DNA of 64,000 bases from Bimastos eiseni (taxonomy: Eukaryota; Annelida; Clitellata; Crassiclitellata; Lumbricidae), in the NCBI GenBank assembly GCA_959347315.1, contig OY365806.1, positions 56,540,350 through 56,604,349 on the forward strand, written 5' to 3'. A program made the translations under genes and the position numbers. Under the pieces are notes generated by a model that saw only the letters and a program-made list of their open reading frames with translations, searched no databases and was not told where the DNA came from. Positions 43,501-55,738 of this stretch are shown one piece after another (within the stretch, counting starts at the first letter, position 1; each line of letters starts with the position of its first letter).

Positions 43501-46500
43501 GGTGACAGTGCTTGTGCCATTGTCTTGTTGGCTCTGCTCCATCATACCTTGGGCACTTCAGCATTTCGATCCCAGGTCATGTCACTCTTCGGTCGGCTGC
43601 CAAGGGGTTTCTGATTGCCCGTTATAGGTCTCTTATTATTTGACAGCAATACCACTGGTCAGAAGCACCACTGATGAGTTTATGTCGGAGTGGCACTTTA
43701 TAATGCTCAATTAAAATTAGTTTTGCTTTTAATGAAAATATTGCTTATAGTTTATGTTTTGTTTTTTATTTGTCAGAGGATAACCTAAGCATTGAAGACA
43801 AGGTCCTACTGGCCAGAGCTGCCTCTGAAAGAGCCGAAATAGTTACCAAATATGACAAGGTCAGCTATAATCTGAATGTCACATATGCCACATATACATA
43901 ATTACATATTTAATATATATATTTATATATATTGGGATCAAACAACCAATGGCTGCCATGCATTTGGTTTATGATTATGATGATAATGATGCTGTGGCAT
44001 TGGGTTTATGATTATGATGATAATGATGCTGTGGCATTGGGTTTATGATTATGATGATAATGATGATGTGGCATTGGTCTTTGGAAATGCAGCCATTAAG
44101 TGGTGATGTTCTAGGGATCCAATTTCAATAAGGAAACTAGGAAAGTAAGGTGGTGATGATGATGGTGATTATTATTATTATTAAATTTGTAATGCGCACA
44201 AGGTCACACCTAAATGTGAATCTGAGATGCAGATGGTGATGATGATGATGATGATGTAATGGTAATAGGACATTTTTATAGTGCCTGTAGGTGTCAAACA
44301 CTGCTCTAATAATTATTGTATGCTTGAAATTACAATTATATCTAATTTTACCACTTATTTAAAAAATCGTCATTTTCTTCAGTTTAGTCCATTGATTTTT
44401 TGGTTGAGGGTTTGATTGAAAGTGTAATCATCAGCTATAAATAGTGATTGATTTAGCCTGGTGCTGATTATTCAGAATCAACAAATAAATGGATTTAATA
44501 GTGATTTTTCAATGGTTTAATAGTTATATGTTTGAGCTCCTAGTGCCTTTGCTGTTCATATTTACTAAGATGAGATAATATAATGTTTAAGAACATAATT
44601 AAGTTTATAATATAAAATTATAGTCCAAATATGCATTGACAACAGTCCATATTTAGAAGTCTTTTATGTTAACCAGCATCATCCTAATACAGTTTGAAAT
44701 ACATTTATTATACGGTGGTTTGTGATAGGGTCGGGAAGAGGGAGCACAGATTGATCCATGGGAAGATCCAGCCTTTGAGGTCTACCATGTCACTGATCGA
44801 TATGGGTTTATACAGTAAGTGGTCAACTTCAAAATGGTTTAATGTTGTACTTGTTCTTCTGCTTTTTCATGCTATTCAGCTTCATACTTTCTGGTTATCA
44901 GAACTCTAGTTGGATGATAAAGTTATGAGATTTGTAAGTTTTAGAAGTTTTCATTGTGTTTCGACATTTCTTTAAGTTTTCTGGAAACTTAAATTAATAA
45001 ATCGTAAACACCTTTGAGTCAGCTGAGTGGGGAACTTGTGACGTTTTGATGGTGCATGTCGTCGCCTGTTAAAAAGCGTGTGAATACTTCTGAAGCTGTT
45101 GTATGTATAAGACTGCACTTCTTTTCTACTAATAAATGGGTGTTTTTATATGAGCACTGAGTACGAATGAAGACCATTGCTGTGTGTTAAAATAAGCCAA
45201 GTGTCTGTGGTGACCTTACATGCTCACTAAAGACTATTCTGTAGTTATGTAGTGCCATTTTAAGCTTTATTACATTCGTTGCTCGTAGCTGTCTTCATGT
45301 TATGTCACAGTCTATGACATCTATGTGTTTTGACTTCAATATCTGAGAAGCATTTAGTTGGAATGAGCTTGAATAAATTATGTTGTCTGAAAAGATAAGA
45401 TGATTTACTACCAGGTGTAAAAACTGGTTTATGTGTTAAGATTTTTACAGTACAGTGTCACTATGAACAATTTTTAGCTCACTATGCGTTTTTGCCACTG
45501 AGTCTGGAGTTTGATTTCTCTGGATAAGGGTGCTTGATAGTTTAGTGGTTAGCATGCTGGTCTGTCAAATCACCACAATGTACGATGATTGTTTGATGCT
45601 GGATTGATTGAGTTGGCAATGAAACAAGTTAAAATGATGAACATTGTTAATATCTGATGGCTTTCAACCTTGTTTCAGTGACCATGAGCTGCCAAAAATG
45701 CTTGGACCTTCAGAGGCTAAGGTATGTAAAACTGATTTGGATTTCTTTTTGTATGAAAGGTCTTCAATTAAAGTGATTTCTTTCTGTGTGTTTGAAGACT
45801 GAAGTGAACCAATAAACATATCTTGATGTATATTTACGTGTGATTATTTCTGCATTCCTGTTCTTTCTTATTTTTGTGTTTAATTATTTTTATTTTTAAT
45901 GATATAGGCAAAAGAACATGAACGTGAACGAACACAGAAGTGGATGAAAATGATTAAAAATTGGCAAAAGTATCTGAAAGGTGACAAGGTAATTGTTAAA
46001 AATAATTGAATCTGGATGCAGATATATTAAGTAGTTGGTGTTGTATGGAGGTGTTTGTTTACCAATGCACATAATTCAACGAAGGCTGTTGATATGTTGA
46101 ATGCATAGAGATTTATTGTGGTAATGCAGTCCTTACTGCATGTGACTCACTGCTATCAGTTACTGCTCTTACTGACCCTAATGTTTGTTATAGGCCTTGA
46201 GAGATAACTCAGATTTATTCTGTCTCTCTTGTAGTCACTCCCCATCTCTGTCTCTATCTGTGTGTTTCTATCTCTGTCTCTTTCACCGGTTAAGTGTAAA
46301 TGATTCGCTTGATGAATGTTGTGATTGTGTTCACAGTTGAATGTTATCTATGCTTCATCTCTTCTCATCTCACTGATAACAATTATCTCACATATATAGG
46401 TTTCTTCAATGTTTAAGACATTCAAAGATTATACATTAAGTCTGAATGTTGTTATCTAATTGACAAGCATTTGAATGGATCCTACCAATTGATGGTTAAC

Positions 46501-49500
46501 CTGAAAGGTTAAAATTAAGTGATTAACCCTTTGTGGTTTGCAGTGAACCCTTTGTTATGGCTGAATTTGGGAATTTTAATTAATGTTACTTGCAGCATTT
46601 ATTTCTTTAGCCTGTTTGCTGCTCATGATTGTCAAGAGCCCTTAATTATCATGTAAGACTATATTAATTCCTGTAACTACAACATTATTAATGCTCTTTA
46701 CTGTTAAGCAGTAGGCTATTATTTTGCCTTATAACACTAGTTTGCTTCTGTTTTGGTACATTGAAGAATTGAAGATAATAGTTACTGATTTCTTGGCAAA
46801 ATGTTGATATATTTTGCAGTCAGAGTGAGACTAAATGGTAAGAATGGTAGGATAAAAGTGAGAGATGAGTTTGAATGTAGCATTATTTCATTGTAAGGTA
46901 TTGTAGCGACTAAATGATTTTACATTACGGCATAACATGGTTTTTGTTGTATGAATCCTGTGCATGTGTTTCATGCTATATAAATTATGGATTTACGATA
47001 CTTATTCTACTTAGCTGTTAAATTAGGTGGTTTTGGATTAGTTGGAGATTGGTCCATTGGGGTTATTGTGTGGTGATATTAAAATTCTTAGGCACATGTT
47101 AACCTTTACAAGAAATTAAAAATGTCTCATAAGGCATTTAAAGCGTGTAAACTTAGTTATATGATTTCATAAATTATTTCCTTTTTCTCCATTTTTACAT
47201 CAATGAGCTTTAGGAGAAAGTATCTAAAATTGTTTATATGATTTTGTCAACATGGCATTATAAATGCTTTCATTCTATATTTAAAATGTTGAATTTTGTT
47301 TCCTGATGGATGATGTTGTTTTAGGTAGAAAGACGAATCTACAAAGGAATTCCTCTGTCATTGCGTGGGTCTGTGTGGAGTCTGATTCTTCGAGTTGACG
47401 AGACACGAAAGAAGAACAAAGGAGTCTATGATGTAAGGTGATAAGACTTCTTTCAGTAGCTTCATAGTTTAAACAGAATTACAGCAGCATACTCTGCAAG
47501 ATATTCATTTTAGGACAGTTTATTTGATGGGATAAACCGTTTGGTCGTAATGTCAAAAATTGGTCTGTGATACAGAAACTTTAGCTGTACAGCATTATTA
47601 TAGCTTGTACAACTTGGAAAGTAAAGTTTCCTTGTCCTTAGAAAGTATAGGGGTACTTATTATTTTGAACCAGCAGCATCCTTGAGGCAAGTGCATCACA
47701 GTGATGTTTTGCTTTTAGCAAGTGCTAAAGAAACTCTTTGATTATCGTTAGTGAGATTTATGTTCCTATTCAATTATATTACTTATTCTATGTGTCGTAA
47801 TAAATGTAATATTTGTTGTAGGAGATGAAACGCCGAGCACGTGACTGGTCACCTGACATAAGACAGATTGATGTTGATGTTAACCGAACATATCGCAACC
47901 ATATCATGTTCCGTAAGAGATATGACGTCAAGTGAGTAGTAATTGGTCTCTGCTTTACTCACATCTACTTTAGCCACATGTACTTTAGCCACATCTACTT
48001 TAGCCACATGTACACTGCCTTTGTGTTTTATCTGCTTCACAAAATTGAAGGTTATGGAGTAATAAAGTGCTGATAGCTTTGTTTTGGTTATTACTGTAAG
48101 TTGGAAATAAATGTCAGGTCTTACTTTTAATGCTCTTGCACTGGTGTTTTTAATTCTAAACAGTCAGAGTTGTTGACTATCCTAATGGTCAATGTTTTAG
48201 CGCTGTTTGCTACAAGGGCTTAGCTTTCATTCATTTGAATCTCTCATCTTGATGGTCAGCAAAGAACAACTATAGTTTGGTTTATATAAATGTGTGACTA
48301 TATAAATTGTAAGAGTACTGTAAGAGTATTCTTTAAAATGACCTGTGTAATTGGGACCCAGCATATTTAATGGAGATTTCATATGGGTTTTCTGTCGGTT
48401 AGTGTTGATACTTGACGACTTCCAACATTTGTAGGAAGTTGTGCTAGTGTATGTTCATAGTAAATCTGTAACGGACTGAAATCTTGTTTGGTGATATCTA
48501 TGTGTGTATCAACGAATTTCTTGAATGCCATTTCAGTACCTCCACAGGTACAACATATGTATATGGGCTGTTGTGTTTGAAAGCACTGAATGTCATTCTC
48601 TGACCTAACCCTGCTTTGTTGAAAGTCTGTTGAGATATTCTGTTTGATGGGAGCTATGCTGTTGTCTGTGTTCTGATAGGCAGCAGGCTTTGTTTCATGT
48701 CCTGGCGGCATATTCCATGTACAATACAGAGGTTGGATACTGCCAGGGTATGAGCGAAATTGCAGCTCTTCTGCTCATGTATCTCAATGAAGAGGTGAGC
48801 TTCAACCTTCTTCAGCAAAGCATGTCCTCCATCTGTTAGAGCATAAACTTGGTTTTTATAGGTTTCTTAAACTTACTAACATTAGCCAACTGAAAATAAC
48901 GGCAGTTGCTCATCAGAGAAAGTTGACATTTTACTTTATATTTAATGGTGCTTGTCTGTGTTTGTCATAGTCTTTTGCTTCTTCTTGTGGAAGTGAAATC
49001 TGAGCTGAATCTTATTATGCAACAATATTTTTTGCCAGAATGTTAACTAAGAAGTTTGATGGCTGAGTTGAACCATTGGACAGACATATGTACAAATTTA
49101 GGCAATAGGTTATCTCTTCATTTATCCTTTTTACACGAGGTCCGTGATATATACCATGTCAGATGGCACGACCCTCAATGACTTTGTGTTTGCAGGTTCA
49201 TTCTGTAGTTATGTTATGCTAATTGGAGCTGTTTATGCATAATTTATGCAATTTTCTTGTTTATAGGATGCCTTTTGGGCCTTGTCTGCTCTGTTAAGTA
49301 ATGAGAGAAACAAGATGCATGGTATGACATTTATATATGTTGATAATGTAAAAACTACATATAGTTCAAAATTACAATAATTAGATTTCATTAATTTAAT
49401 TTTATAGTAATAAAATGCTGTTGATTATCACTTCATTCATCATCATCAGATGATGATGTTTCAAGAAAACAATGCTACATAACTATTGTTGTTTTATTAA

Positions 49501-52500
49501 AGTTGGCAATGGTTTGTTTAGTTGAGGGTAGATGGTTGGTTGGCTTATACTATCTTATAGGGAAGAATTGTGAGAAGCATTTATTTTCTATGTTGAATAT
49601 TATTGTTTTGCTTTTTACTGATTAGAATTACATTCAGGTTTTCTCAATTGTCTTTGTGTAGGTATTTTTATTCCTGGTTTCCCAAAGTTGCTGCGATTTC
49701 AAGAGCACCATGACCGCATAATGAAGAAGTTTTTTCCAAAAATCAAAAAACACTTGGCAAGTTAACCTTTTGCATTGACTGTAAATATTCTCATATGCTG
49801 AATACTATAATCAAATCTGAGAATGTCTAAATTGTAATTTTGCTAATGAACTAGACAAAGGTGGCATGTGTTAATAGCAGTGTTCAATTTGTCTTCTGTT
49901 AAACTTGTTGTCATCTGTTTTTCTACTATGTCATGTAATTTTACTGCATACTCGTCTGTTTGAATTAATAAATGATAATTTTTTAAACAAATTCACAATT
50001 CAGTCCTATGGTTAGTTGATTGAGACAGAATAGCAGCCTAAGGAGTGGAATGTGATAAAAGATTGGAGTTGAGAATGATGAGACGTTACAACAAACAGCG
50101 AAAATCGCGTAGACTCCATTTCTTTAAAATCAACTTCTCGTTTATCTAGTTATGATTGTGCGAACAAACAATAGGGTATGATTTGGTTCATTTGGGACAA
50201 TTCCATTTAGCCCTATTAAATGATTTTTTAGTTGTTTTATTTCAACACTGGTTTTTAGTGTCTATGGTTTAGACATTTTGCCATTTTTTTATGTTTTTTT
50301 GTTAGGATAAAAATGACATCTATGCATCTATGTACACAATGAAATGGCTGATGCAGTGCTTTCTGGACAGGGTGAGTCGTGACAGCACAGTGCTAAGATT
50401 TTTATTAAGGCAATTTAAATTTTATGACTGTGTCTGCACATGGAGTGAATCTGAAAGTTATGTTCTTAGGATTTTATTAAGACTATTTCAATTTTATCAA
50501 TGGACAAATAATTGTGAGTCTTGCAGAGCAGCACTGGAGATTGATTAATTGTTTGAGGTTTAGGACTGTGTATTGCTGACTGTTACTTATGTTCAGTATA
50601 TGTAATGAAAGGCATTTCATAGGTTATTGTATATGGAACACTTTTACAGTATGTACACTCTGAGCTTAGCCACAGTTGAAGAGGTCTGTACTTAACAATA
50701 TGATGGGCTGTTATTTTATTAAGTTTTGAAATAGTTGTTGTTCATGAGTTTTTAAATACCCTGGCACTTGTTATTCTGAAATTTCATCTGTACATGTATG
50801 ATGTTTCTTTGTTTTCTTGACCATTGTGCTTTCATTATATGTATCGTCAGGGATAAATAGGCCAGAGTAGTGTAGATTTCTCTGTTGCTAAATCAGTTAT
50901 GCCCAAACATGTCTCAAGTCATTATATATTAATGTGTCCAATTATATTCAATTGAATCCGATAAATGGGTAATTATCTACATTTACTATAAGTCGGTGTT
51001 TTTTGTGTATTTTCCAGGTGCCATTTCCACTAGCACTACGTCTTTGGGATATCTACTTGTATGAGGGTGAAAAGGTCTTAGTTGCTATGGGTTACACCCT
51101 CATCAAGATGCACAAAAGTGAGTTGACCAGCATTTGTTTCTTTTGCTGATTTATTTTAATTTTAACGTATCGTGTTGTTTTCGTGATGATTTCTGTATCT
51201 CAGGGTGAGCTCTGCTTTAATTGTTTTAATGCTCAGTTTTCTTGACAGTGAACAGTTGATGGGCCTGTGCTTTAGACCTTGATTTGATGTCAATTTCTTA
51301 ACTTTTTTATGTCCAGTATTTCACTAGACTCATTCAGTTCTAACAGATTTTCAAATCTTGCTATTACAGGACGAATTATCAAGATGTCTATGGAAGAGTT
51401 GTCAGATTTCTTTCAAGGTGGTCTAGAGAAGGACTTTGGTTACGATGACGACCAGGTCGTTGAAACATTGCGCGCTTCCATGGAGGAACTCCACCGTTCC
51501 AAACTGGATCTACCACCACCAAGAGATGACAACTCAGAGCTTCCAACTAAACAATTTGGCCAATTTGTTCAGCCAACCATCGAGAAACTCATCGGAAGAC
51601 GAGCATCGGACGTGGACGCCGGATTTGTTGGTGGCCTCGGGAGCGACGGTAGGCCCGTGGTCCCGGCCGACGGGGGACCGGTGGTTGCACTGGGGCCCAG
51701 TCCTCGGGCAAAGCGGCTGTCGGATGCGTCTGCGCTTTCGAGCAGCAGGCAGTCGGAGTTCACGGACAACTACGACACAGCCACAGAGGGAGGCTTCAGT
51801 AAAGTGTCGGCCAAGGACTATCGCAGTTCCCAAACGTCCTTTCTTGACAATTTTCTTGATGTGGAAAGCATTGAGACTTCTCTGCATGACCAGTCAGGCA
51901 GCATTCACACTCTGAACGATGAAGACCAGATGGCAGTTATGGACTTTGATATGGAGACGGATATGACGTGGGACGATGACCAGTTCATGTCGGAGTATTC
52001 TGCCCAGCACGGCCGTGGCGACACGCTGGTGCCCGGTCTCGGCGCTCCGTGGAATCAGCCGGACCTTGTGGAAAAGGGAATTACATCCGAATATAAGCCT
52101 CCATGGAATCAGACCTCACAGCTGGAGCCTGCGAGAAAGGTGACTACCGACGGATATAGATTTCCATGGAATCAATCGGAGGTTGTGGGAAAGAAGGACA
52201 CAGCTGGGTACAGCATTCCATGGAGTCAGCCAGAGGTGAAGAGAATGCCATCTGGGCACGATGCTCCACTCACTCATTCAGAGGTCAAGGGAATGGTTGT
52301 CTACAACCGAAAAGTGTCTATCATTTCAATAAATGGGGATGATGTGAATATTGAAAACCCAAGGCAGCCGTCTCTTTCTCAGCCTCGGGGTACCGTGGTT
52401 ACCGTAACTAGCGTCAACACCGGCCTGACTAACCGCCCAGTTGGCGTGACACCGTTGATGGTACACGAATTCTTTACATCGTCAAATGGTGGTCATTCGC

Positions 52501-52979
52501 CGCTTGTGACCCCTACACAGGATCGCAATAACGGTTACGACTACACGAGGCAGCCACAGTCTTCAATGGAGTCTAAGCTTTCTCTTGTATCACCCGGAAA
52601 GTTTCGCCTGCGACCTGATAAAAGACATGAAGACATGCACGAAAGCAACGTTGTGGTGGAGCTACCAAGCGCCGTTTCGTCTGTCTATTCTCACCATGCA
52701 TCGTCAGCATCCAGTTTTCCTCTGAATCCTAAGCTGACTGGAACCCCGTCAGGAGGGCGACGCACTAGCAATGTGTCGATTACTCTGTCGCATCAGTCAT
52801 CAAAATCGAGTAACATTGTAGGAAGTTTCGCACCTGTAAGTTCAAAGGTGACTTCACCTTCAGGCCAAGTGGGGTCAAGGCTAGTGTTCCCAGTGACTAC
52901 CACTTCAGCATCCTATCAAAAGCCAGCATCTTCCGTTACAAGGTCGTTAAATAAGAATGTCCAGACTGTTCAGATCTGA
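40518..52979 (+). CDS. USP6NL: USP6NL/RN-tre-like TBC-domain Rab GTPase-activating protein
   Basis: Thirteen coding exons join in phase to 2565 nt (854 residues plus stop): 40518-40530, 43777-43859, 44729-44814, 45679-45721, 45908-45988, 47325-47432, 47822-47931, 48680-48794, 49267-49321, 49662-49756, 50306-50371, 51018-51117 and 51370-52979. The N-terminus ([31 protein letters not shown]) and TBC domain (residues about 100-320) match USP6NL. The arginine finger is in IDVDVNR (R160) and the glutamine finger in YCQGMSE (Q197), so GAP activity is expected; vertebrate USP6NL acts on Rab5/Rab43 in receptor endocytosis and Golgi traffic. The C-terminal half, all in the last exon, is Ser/Pro-rich and probably disordered, with four PWNQ-type repeats (545-606). 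All introns are GT-AG except one GC-AG (after 49756). The length is close to the human protein. Untranslated 5' exons likely lie upstream, since an acceptor (TTTGTCAG) precedes the ATG exon. Confidence 0.93.
43777..43859 (+). CDS. USP6NL: USP6NL-like exon 2
   Basis: Acceptor TTTGTCAG; encodes [20 protein letters not shown] and IVTKYDK, matching the conserved N-terminal helix of USP6NL. The donor GTCAGC is weak but phase 0 fits the next exon. Confidence 0.85.
43966..44077. repeat. 37-bp tandem repeat, 3 copies
   Basis: Unit GGTTTATGATTATGATGATA plus ATGATGCTGTGGCATTG, starting at 43966, 44003 and 44040. In USP6NL-like intron 2, about 110 bp after exon 2. Confidence 0.93.
44232..44256. repeat. 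(GAT)n microsatellite
   Basis: Run of GAT triplets with one GGT, in USP6NL-like intron 2; a shorter GAT/TAT tract lies at 44,153-44,182. Confidence 0.9.
44729..44814 (+). CDS. USP6NL: USP6NL-like exon 3
   Basis: Acceptor TGTGATAG; encodes [20 protein letters not shown] and VTDRYGFI. Donor GTAAGT, phase 2 (CA carried over to make His). Confidence 0.92.
45528..45600 (+). repeat. tRNA-like SINE head remnant
   Basis: TAGTTTAGTGGTTAGCATGC with CTGGTCTGTCAA resembles a tRNA 5' half with box A. A matching box B is not clear downstream. It resembles the remnant near 925. In USP6NL-like intron 3, about 100 bp before exon 4. Confidence 0.4.
45679..45721 (+). CDS. USP6NL: USP6NL-like exon 4
   Basis: Acceptor TTGTTTCAG; 43 bases encoding [14 protein letters not shown], equivalent to the HEEELP region of vertebrate proteins. 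Donor GTATGT. Confidence 0.88.
45908..45988 (+). CDS. USP6NL: USP6NL-like exon 5
   Basis: Acceptor GATATAG; encodes [19 protein letters not shown] and QKYLKGDK, just before the TBC domain. Donor GTAATT. Confidence 0.9.
47325..47432 (+). CDS. USP6NL: USP6NL-like exon 6 (TBC start)
   Basis: Acceptor TGTTTTAG; encodes [20 protein letters not shown], the TBC motif that includes the RGxVW signature. Donor GTAAGG, phase 0. Confidence 0.95.
47822..47931 (+). CDS. USP6NL: USP6NL-like exon 7 (arginine finger)
   Basis: Acceptor TTTGTTGTAG; encodes [20 protein letters not shown] with the catalytic IxxDxxR arginine (R160). Donor GTGAGT, phase 2. A 15-bp repeat follows 30 bp downstream in the intron. 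Confidence 0.95.
47963..48014. repeat. 15-bp tandem repeat
   Basis: ACATCTACTTTAGCC alternating with ACATGTACTTTAGCC, about 3.5 units, in USP6NL-like intron 7. On the minus strand it produces the [18 protein letters not shown] frame, which is not a gene. Confidence 0.9.
48680..48794 (+). CDS. USP6NL: USP6NL-like exon 8 (glutamine finger)
   Basis: Acceptor TTCTGATAG; encodes [20 protein letters not shown] followed by [18 protein letters not shown], with the YxQ catalytic glutamine (Q197). Donor GTGAGC. Confidence 0.95.
49267..49321 (+). CDS. USP6NL: USP6NL-like exon 9
   Basis: Acceptor TGTTTATAG; encodes [18 protein letters not shown] and the first base of Gly. Donor GTATGA. The EDAFWAL segment is a conserved TBC block. 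Confidence 0.93.
49662..49756 (+). CDS. USP6NL: USP6NL-like exon 10, GC donor
   Basis: Acceptor TTGTGTAG; encodes [20 protein letters not shown] and [11 protein letters not shown]. The exon ends with GCAAGT rather than GTAAGT, a GC-AG intron; using the first downstream GT would break the frame with exon 11. Confidence 0.9.
50306..50371 (+). CDS. USP6NL: USP6NL-like exon 11
   Basis: Acceptor TTTTTGTTAG; encodes [19 protein letters not shown] and LDR, matching the YTMKW..QCFLDR block. Donor GTGAGT, phase 0. Confidence 0.95.
51018..51117 (+). CDS. USP6NL: USP6NL-like exon 12
   Basis: Acceptor TATTTTCCAG; encodes [20 protein letters not shown] and [13 protein letters not shown], the last TBC helices ([12 protein letters not shown]). 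Donor GTGAGT, one base carried over. Confidence 0.95.
51370..52979 (+). CDS. USP6NL: USP6NL-like exon 13 (C-terminal half)
   Basis: Acceptor GCTATTACAG. It starts with [15 protein letters not shown] and [12 protein letters not shown], conserved in USP6NL, then a low-complexity tail of about 480 residues rich in Ser, Pro, Asp and Gly. Four PWNQ/PWSQ units recur at 52047, 52101, 52164 and 52218. TGA at 52977-52979. The open frame visible upstream of 51370 is intron. Confidence 0.95.
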
Positions 52980-55470
52980 TCATTATTATTAACTGCTGGC
53001 AAACTGACCTCTGAACTTAAGAATATCTATGATGTTAACCATTCGATTGAAGCCTTGGCTGCTGTATGTATTGGTGGCTTGAGTTTGTTACTGACAGAGT
53101 TAATTTTTCTTGACTTGGTTCTTTTATTTGTTGCATGCATCTGCAAGATTCTACTGAAGAAATTTTATATGCTGAATCTTAAGATTGTGAAATTTTACAG
53201 TGAAATGGTGCTATATAAATAATGCTCCGTTTGTTGAACATGTGGCATGGTGGCTCACTGGTTGAATGCTTCCCTTGTAATGCCGGATGTAGGAGTTCAA
53301 GTGTTCCATGTGTATGAACTTTAGTGCGTGATTGCGTTGCGTCATCGGATGATGTCTTGCGATTAAAAGCTGGGGCCCATGCAGTAAGAGATAACGATAA
53401 TGTCTTACAGTAATTGTCACTGTGGTACTGTTAGTTGTGTCCCTGGTGGGTGATTATGAATGGAACTAGGTAGCTGAACCATGACTGCTGAGTGCTGGTC
53501 TGATTAACCATAATTTAACAGCCATAGCGGGAACCGCATAGTTGCGAAGGTGTGTCAACATTACATCATTTTCTAAAGCTGAACTTGATTAAGGATGTCT
53601 CTCCAACCATGTTATTTCAGCATTCTTCCTATACAAAGACGTGTTGAGGGAGTTTCTTGAGCGGTTTTTAATTGGGTGTTGTAAAAATGTAACCCCATGG
53701 TAAAAAGCAATTGTGTGGTTTGTCAGTTGGTTATGTGGAGCAGTTGATGGGAAAATATTCTGCAGATGATATCCCGGTAAGGCTTTTGAGTGTGGTATGG
53801 ATTTTAAATAAGTGATCTCAAGTAGTGAGTGGTGAAATGTACTCTTCTGTTGATGAAGTGTGGGTAATGACTGCTGCCTAGTGTTTACGAAGGAATTAAT
53901 TGTTGTATGCAACTTGATGTAGACAGAAACTGAAAGCACACAGCAGCACTGCATTTGCACTTGTGACGTACATATGCTCTTGCATATTGACTCTACTCGC
54001 CGTTGTTCGTGACAGGTCGATCGTTGCATTTGGATGCAACAAAGGTGGTTCAACTGATGTAATAAGCATTATGAGACTTTTGTCTGTGTGAACATTTACA
54101 AACTACCACCTTGATACACAAGGCGACCAATAGATAACAATTTGGCTGTTAACGGGTTACGTGCGATGTTATTGTATCGAATGTTGCAACCATTAATGAT
54201 CTATTTTGTCACCCTATTTGTAGAGGGGTGAATTTATAAAGATTCTCAGAATGTGTAAGTTATTTGGAGTGTTGTATGCGCAGTGGTATTTTAGCTCAGA
54301 TGGTTTTTATTTCTTGTGCTACAAGGTCATGGCAAAAGATGATGTTGAGTTCATCAGTTGAGTAAAAGAGAAATGATGTGTAACTGTTGATGACTGTTAC
54401 GTGATAAACAATCAGACTGTTGGTTTGTTGATGCCATGTGTTACGATACAAATGGCTGAAGAGTGGTCATATATTTTTGTGAAACATCTGGACTTTTTAA
54501 TTAACTTAAGGTAACTTTTGTTGCTGCAAATTATGTTTTGCTTGAACGAAAACTGAAGGGAGTCAGTTGTGTAAGATGTTGTGTGCATTGATGCCTTCTC
54601 TTCTGGCTTCACCTACTCACTTTAAGTGACCTAATGACAGTTATATTTTCGAGCAATGGGCCAGTAACAATGAGCAAAAGTAATACCCACACTGTGTGTT
54701 AGAGTTATAATATATTGAAATCTTGTGACAGTGATTGGAGAGTTCTTCTTTTCTGTTAGTAATTCTGATGTGAGCATTGCATTGCAAGGTGCTAAGCTAG
54801 AGATGTGTTTGTCTGATGCCAATTGACAGATTTATTTTGTAGAGAGTAGCGGATGCTGTGTTAAACTGATTCTTGCCTGTTTTGTAGATAAAGATGTGTC
54901 TAATTGTTCCAGTAATTATTATTTTTGTGATGTTTTTTAACTTGTGAAATCTGAATGCAGTGTTGCTGCACTTCGAACGTGATGAGCACAACACAGCATC
55001 TGTTCATTGTGTCTTTTCTTAAGTGTTTCATCTGTAAAAGGTGAGTCTGTTCATCCGGCTAAATTAGTTGCATTGTACAAACTTGATATTTTACAGTTGT
55101 GAACTTTAATGTAAGCTGAAATTGTGAACAATGGGTAAGAGTTGTATTTTCTTTGCCCTCTGAGTAACAAAATCACTTGCAGCCAAGATCATTAGGGTAA
55201 ATGTTTTCAGTCTTAGTGGAAACAAAGCAAGGGATCTGGTCTAAGACATGTTAAGCCTAAGCTAACTTTTTTTCTTGGTTTAGGCGGCTTGCCACCCACT
55301 CACCAGATGGCAGATTATTTAATGATACCATGTATTGGTTCGTCCACTTAGTGACATCCCACTGCAGCCACCACAAATGCTTAAACAAGTCTTTTTTTGC
55401 ACAATTATCATTACGAAAGATCAGAAATGTGAAATGTTGAAATAATCGGCTGTGTGATCAGTAATTGGCT
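52980..55470 (+). other. USP6NL-like 3' flank, probably 3' UTR in part
   Basis: No coding exon recognised. The plus strand is rich in T and G, as in the USP6NL introns, which is consistent with continued transcription. There is no convincing AATAAA directly after the stop codon, so the end of the mRNA cannot be placed. The minus-strand open frames (53,589-54,053 and others) are chance frames in T-rich sequence. A SINE is at 53,244. Confidence 0.45.
53244..53440 (+). repeat. tRNA-derived SINE
   Basis: The head GGCATGGTGGCTCACTGGTT (box A) and GTAGGAGTTCAAGTGTTCC (box B-like) are spaced as in tRNA-derived SINEs. A body continues through CGTCATCGGATGATGTCTTG and GCTGGGGCCCATGCAGTAAG, a tail-like stretch also familiar from invertebrate SINE families. 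The right border is approximate. Confidence 0.65.
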
Positions 55471-55478
55471 ATACACGG

Positions 55479-55730
55479 CAGAGACCTGTAACTGATTGAT
55501 TAGATTCTAATTGATTTAGCTAATCAATTGTAGAAACAACTAATTCTAATCGATTAGCTATTTAATGAATTCATTAGCTAATTTGTTTCACAATTTATGA
55601 TTAATTGATATAGCTAATCGGTTAGACGAGCTATTTGTTCTAATTCATTAGCTGCAAAATGTCAATTCTGATCGATTAGAAATGAAAAAAAAATTCTAAT
55701 CAATTAACGATTTAATGTATCCCATCTCTG
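55479..55730. mobile_element. hAT-like MITE, family C
   Basis: A 252-bp element with ends CAGAGACCTGTAA and AATGTATCCCATCTCTG, flanked by ATACACGG (55471-55478) and ATACGCGG (55731-55738), 7 of 8 matching. The interior is made of TAATCGATTAGC-like motifs in both directions, typical of small hAT MITEs. The sequence on both sides (AATAATCGGC at left; GGTATCAGCATAATCAGCA and GATATCTGTACTGCTC at right) resembles a decayed family A end, so this may be nested in an older element. Confidence 0.75.
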
Positions 55731-55738
55731 ATACGCGG

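Noticed and set aside
41585..46540. piggyBac ends at TTAACCCTTTG (41,585 and about 46,524)
   Set aside because: Both are in the same orientation, with no matching inverted end or transposase between; could be chance in AT-rich DNA.
50330..50548. 72-codon ORF as a separate gene
   Set aside because: Its first part is USP6NL-like exon 11 in the correct frame; the rest is intron after a clear GTGAGT donor.
51309..51369. ATG at 51,309 as start of a 556-residue protein
   Set aside because: The ORF reads through intron 12. The acceptor at 51,368-51,369 and the phase with exon 12 show coding begins at 51,370.
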